From Bacteroidota bacterium (lineage in GTDB: Bacteria > Bacteroidota > Bacteroidia > Bacteroidales > Cfx3-03), in the NCBI GenBank assembly GCA_013390605.1, contig JACAUB010000001.1, forward strand, positions 2,764,884-2,828,883: a stretch of 64,000 nt of DNA, written 5' to 3'. Below are positions 61,134-64,000 of the stretch, piece after piece. Positions within the stretch are counted from its first letter, which is position 1, and each line of letters starts with the position of its first letter. The notes beneath the pieces were generated by a model. It was not told the DNA's origin, did not search any database, and worked only from the letters and a program-made list of their open reading frames with translations. The position numbers were made by a program, and so were the translations under genes.

Positions 61134-62267
61134 TCATTTACTAATAGCAACTTTGTTTGCTACAAACGCCAGTACCTCGTCGCCCGAAAGTCCTCGTTTC
61201 AGCATACAGGCCTCTGCCTTAATGACAGATAATATCTGTTCAAGTTTTTGATATGATAGCAACACACCTCGCTTATCCAAGAAGCTACTTAATGCTCTCT
61301 TTCCACTATGTTTACCAAAAATAAACTCCTTTTCGGTAAGCCCAATCTGAGAAGCTTTGATAATCTGATAAGTATCTCTATTCTGAAGAAGAGAACTCGT
61401 GTGAATACCCGATTCATGACAAAGAACCTTATCACCAGTTACAGGCTTATTTGAAGGAATAGATAACCCCGAGGCTCTGCTCACTACTTCCGATAATTCA
61501 TGTAATACAGTTGTATCGATTCCATGGTTAACACTAAAGCTTAATTCTAAAGCCATCACCACCTCTTCCAATGCTGCATTACCAGCCCTTTCGCCCAATC
61601 CATTAACCGTTAAACTAGCAGCTTTTGCACCTGATGCTAATGCGACAAGGGTATTTGCCGTTGCCATGCCTAAATCGTTATGACCATGAAATTCAAACAG
61701 TTTTTCCGGATAAAACTTGAGTATATTTTGAAACAATGCTGCTGTAGAGATGGGGTTTAATAACCCCACCGTATCAGCTATACGCACTCTTTTTACCCCA
61801 AGAGAAAAGGCCTCTCCGATAAAATCTATGAGAAAAGGGAATTCTGCTCTTGAAGCATCTTGTGCCCCAATTGCTACAAATGCAAATTTAGAAGCAGCAT
61901 AATCAACTAACTCATGCATTGTATTGAAAGCCCACTTATGATTTTTTCCCATAGTCTGCAAATGAATCTCCGAAACTGGAAAAGATATATTTACACCATA
62001 CGTTCCAGTTTGAAAAGCAGCATCAATATCTGATTTTGTCGCCCTGCACCACGATAGCGTTTTAAATTGATACCCCTCTCCTATTAGTTCTTTCATTTCG
62101 GCAATATCCTGTTTTCCTATAGCCGGTGTTCCCAGTTCAACCTCTGGAATTCCAGCCCTGTCAAGCAGTTCTGCAATCTGCAACTTCTCGGCCATGTCAA
62201 AAACTACTCCAGGAGCCTGCTCCCCATCACGAAGTGTTGTATCGATCAAATATGGTATATTTTTCAT
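61134..62267 (-). CDS. nifV: Homocitrate synthase
   Basis: NifV condenses acetyl-CoA with 2-oxoglutarate to make homocitrate, the organic ligand of the nitrogenase FeMo cofactor. The 377-residue protein has the DRE-TIM barrel pattern: LIDTTLRDGEQAPGVVF at residues 7-23, VELGTPAIG, FEFHGHNDLGMATANTL with the metal-binding His pair, and GERAGNAALEEVVMAL. Length and neighbours (nifB and a nif-type ferredoxin directly upstream) favour NifV over isopropylmalate synthase. Confidence 0.94.
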   Translation of the reverse strand: MKNIPYLIDTTLRDGEQAPGVVFDMAEKLQIAELLDRAGIPEVELGTPAIGKQDIAEMKELIGEGYQFKTLSWCRATKSDIDAAFQTGTYGVNISFPVSEIHLQTMGKNHKWAFNTMHELVDYAASKFAFVAIGAQDASRAEFPFLIDFIGEAFSLGVKRVRIADTVGLLNPISTAALFQNILKFYPEKLFEFHGHNDLGMATANTLVALASGAKAASLTVNGLGERAGNAALEEVVMALELSFSVNHGIDTTVLHELSEVVSRASGLSIPSNKPVTGDKVLCHESGIHTSSLLQNRDTYQIIKASQIGLTEKEFIFGKHSGKRALSSFLDKRGVLLSYQKLEQILSVIKAEACMLKRGLSGDEVLAFVANKVAISK

Positions 62268-62302
62268 TTATAGGATATTAGCGACAGCCTCTCATATTGT
62301 AT

Positions 62303-62611
62303 TTAATCCGAAATCTTATATTTCTCTACTTCTTCACCATTCTCAAGTGCATCAAGTAATTCATCCATCTGATCCTCAGATTCAATACCGCCATACCAGA
62401 CATTCTGAGGTTGAACAACAACAATTGGTCCCTGTGCACAAATATTCAAACAGCCAGTACTACTAACTGTCACGTCGAGGCCACGATCTACTGCACCTTC
62501 TGTAAGATATTGAATCATTTGAGGCGCATTTTTCCGGTTGCATGCACCTTGTGCATTGCCAGCTATCCTGTAAGAATTGCATACAAGGATATGAAAATCA
62601 GGTTTCTTCAT
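62303..62611 (-). CDS. Thioredoxin-like [2Fe-2S] ferredoxin, nif-associated
   Basis: The 102-residue protein has the four ligand cysteines of the thioredoxin-like ferredoxin family at positions 11, 24, 54 and 58 (VCNSYR, GACNRK, GCLNICAQG). It lies between nifB and nifV, where such ferredoxins are common in clostridial and Bacteroidota nif clusters. It probably supplies electrons for cofactor assembly or nitrogenase; exact partner unknown. Confidence 0.9.
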   Translation of the reverse strand: MKKPDFHILVCNSYRIAGNAQGACNRKNAPQMIQYLTEGAVDRGLDVTVSSTGCLNICAQGPIVVVQPQNVWYGGIESEDQMDELLDALENGEEVEKYKISD

Positions 62612-62643
62612 ATAAGTAAGTGTTTTATTTGTTTTTCAATATT

Positions 62644-63912
62644 TTAAGCACATCCCTGAGCATCTCCTTTACACGATTCGCCACATCTGAAGGCATCAGC
62701 TTTCTTTACCGTCTTGATTATCTTTCCGTTAAATACTGCATCCAACCCTTCGTCAATTAGCCCAGTCATCTGGATCACCCTTATCCCTGCTTTTTGAAGA
62801 ATTTGTGTTGGATTTCCACCAACACCAGCCACCAGAATCGCCCGACAGTCCTTAAGGTTATTGGCAAGATTAAACCATCTAAAATCGCCAGATCCAGCCT
62901 CCGGTGTATTACGTTCTTCTACAAAATGAAAACCATTATGTGTTTGTTTAAAGATATAGAGTGTATCAGCCTCACCAAGATGCATATTAACAAGCATTCC
63001 TTCATACGTTGCGACGGCCACATAAGGTCGTTCTTCGTTTGGATTTATCGGCATATTTGCAAACTCCTGCAACAGTGTATATGTTCCTTTATAATCCTTT
63101 CCCAGTAATCCGGCAGCATCTGCACGGCAACGAGCGCAATGCGTCATCAATTTGATATGCTCACCTGCCAAAGCTCGAACTTTGAACGTCATTATTTTAG
63201 TGGGCTCCTCAATATCACCAAACACTGTATCCTTATTTGAAACTACGGGAATACAATTCATAACATCTGCGCCAAGTGCTGCAACTGTTTTGGCAACTTC
63301 CGGAATATGATGATTATTTATTCCCGGTAAAATGATAGAATTTATCTTTACAGTGATTCCTCTTTTTTTCAATAGGGGGATACATTCGAGCTGATTTTCC
63401 AGAATAACCGCTGCACCAACTTCACCCCTATAAACTCTCTTTTCGTGCCTGATCCATGAATAGATTTTTGCTATGATTGTAGGATCAACAGCATTGATGG
63501 TAATTGTAACATGCGTAACGCCCAGATCTGCAATAATGTCAATATATGGTTTCAGATTTAAACCATTTGTTGAAAGACAAAATATTTTTTCAGGGAATGC
63601 CTCCTTAATCAGTCGCATGGTTTCAATGGTCTCCTCTGGATTTGCAAAAGGATCACCTGGTCCGGCTATTCCGATTACTGAAATATTGTCGAGTTTCTTA
63701 TCCAATTCCTTTAGATAAGCAACGCCTTGATAAGGACTTAGAACGGCAGAAGTAACACCGGGTCGACTTTCATTCACACAGTCGTATTGGCGATTACAAT
63801 AATTACATTGAATATTACATTTCGGCGCTACAGGCAGGTGTACCCGTGCATTGCTATGTTTTGCTTCTACATTGAAGCATGGATGCGCTGGAGTTGAAGT
63901 CATTGCTTTCAT
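62644..63912 (-). CDS. nifB: Nitrogenase cofactor biosynthesis radical SAM protein with NifX-like domain
   Basis: NifB makes the 8Fe-9S-carbide core (NifB-co) of the nitrogenase cofactor. The 422-residue protein has the radical SAM motif CNIQCNYC (Cys32, 36, 39), flanking cluster ligands (PCFN at residue 12, THCARCRADAAGLLG near 255), and from about residue 300 a C-terminal NifX/NafY-like domain (PYVAVATYEGMLVNMHLGEAD). The extreme C-terminus is Cys-rich (RCGESCKGDAQGCA). It is the first complete nif gene here, 32 bases before the ferredoxin gene. Confidence 0.95.
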   Translation of the reverse strand: MKAMTSTPAHPCFNVEAKHSNARVHLPVAPKCNIQCNYCNRQYDCVNESRPGVTSAVLSPYQGVAYLKELDKKLDNISVIGIAGPGDPFANPEETIETMRLIKEAFPEKIFCLSTNGLNLKPYIDIIADLGVTHVTITINAVDPTIIAKIYSWIRHEKRVYRGEVGAAVILENQLECIPLLKKRGITVKINSIILPGINNHHIPEVAKTVAALGADVMNCIPVVSNKDTVFGDIEEPTKIMTFKVRALAGEHIKLMTHCARCRADAAGLLGKDYKGTYTLLQEFANMPINPNEERPYVAVATYEGMLVNMHLGEADTLYIFKQTHNGFHFVEERNTPEAGSGDFRWFNLANNLKDCRAILVAGVGGNPTQILQKAGIRVIQMTGLIDEGLDAVFNGKIIKTVKKADAFRCGESCKGDAQGCA

Positions 63913-63936
63913 ACTTTTTGGTTTTAAGTACAGTAA

Positions 63937-64000
63937 CTAAATATATTTATATCCTACCGGTGAATGTTCTTGTTTAAATTCAATTAAAGCATTGATTATA
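63937..64000 (-). CDS. 3' end of an upstream gene, probably a nifN/nifE-type gene
   Basis: The last 20 codons of a frame entering from the right edge end in SPVGYKYI and a TAG stop, 24 bases before nifB. The position in a nif operon and the short C-terminal sequence suggest a NifN- or NifE-like scaffold protein, but too little is visible to be sure. Confidence 0.45.
   Translation of the reverse strand, partial: IINALIEFKQEHSPVGYKYI

Overview
The window comes from an AT-rich member of the Bacteroidota, most likely an anaerobic, saccharolytic, nitrogen-fixing Bacteroidales species. The evidence is: lipoprotein and TonB-receptor genes of Bacteroidota type; repeated use of the phylum's promoter signature (-7 box TAnnTTTG, with TTG or TTTG 19 bases upstream at the best sites); a CusABC system with a HYC/CC-type small protein; ferredoxin-linked 2-oxoacid oxidoreductase genes; and a nif cluster edge carrying nifB, a thioredoxin-like [2Fe-2S] ferredoxin and nifV. 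No mobile element or CRISPR array was found.

Layout. 1-638: cut-off aspartyl protease/PDZ gene, whose first ~35 bases look foreign. 746-3047: GH25 lysozyme and cobQ. 3081-11870: a cobalamin riboswitch, then one long operon for corrinoid uptake and nucleotide-loop assembly (btuF-btuC-btuD-btuB-cobS-cobC-cobU-cobT), ended by a strong terminator. 11925-15044: secreted GH2 beta-galactosidase. 15200-17908: four-subunit 2-oxoacid:ferredoxin oxidoreductase operon. 18332-22052: K+/H+ antiporter and small membrane or orphan genes. 22062-33197: a PL8 lyase, a frameshifted membrane histidine kinase, a GH20 hexosaminidase and a pair of PAS/hybrid kinases. 33550-34213: osmC preceded by what looks like a cysteine-rich leader peptide and attenuator. 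34276-42006: copper/heavy-metal efflux (CusB, TolC-type CusC, CusA, an HMA-domain protein and a HYC/CC protein). 42261-50556: a glycan-degradation cluster with GH2, GH105 and GH36-type genes intact and GH39 and GH29 genes decayed to pseudogenes. 50678-54019: YceI, tRNA-Arg and a TPR protein. 54289-59962: a complete rRNA operon (minus strand; 16S, tRNA-Ile, tRNA-Ala, 23S, 5S) driven by four evenly spaced near-identical promoters. 60243-64000: a small outer-membrane protein and the nif edge.

How they work together. The B12 operon brings in corrinoids through BtuB and BtuFCD and finishes them with CobS/CobC/CobU/CobT under B12 feedback; two steps (CbiB and the threonine-phosphate decarboxylase CobD) are not in this window. 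The efflux genes form a trans-envelope metal pump. The glycan genes suggest past growth on pectin or hemicellulose side chains, now eroding. The most notable unexplained items are the Cys-rich leader/attenuator candidate before osmC, the quadruple rRNA promoter array, and a ~200-bp palindromic element present twice, after 45143 and after 60904.
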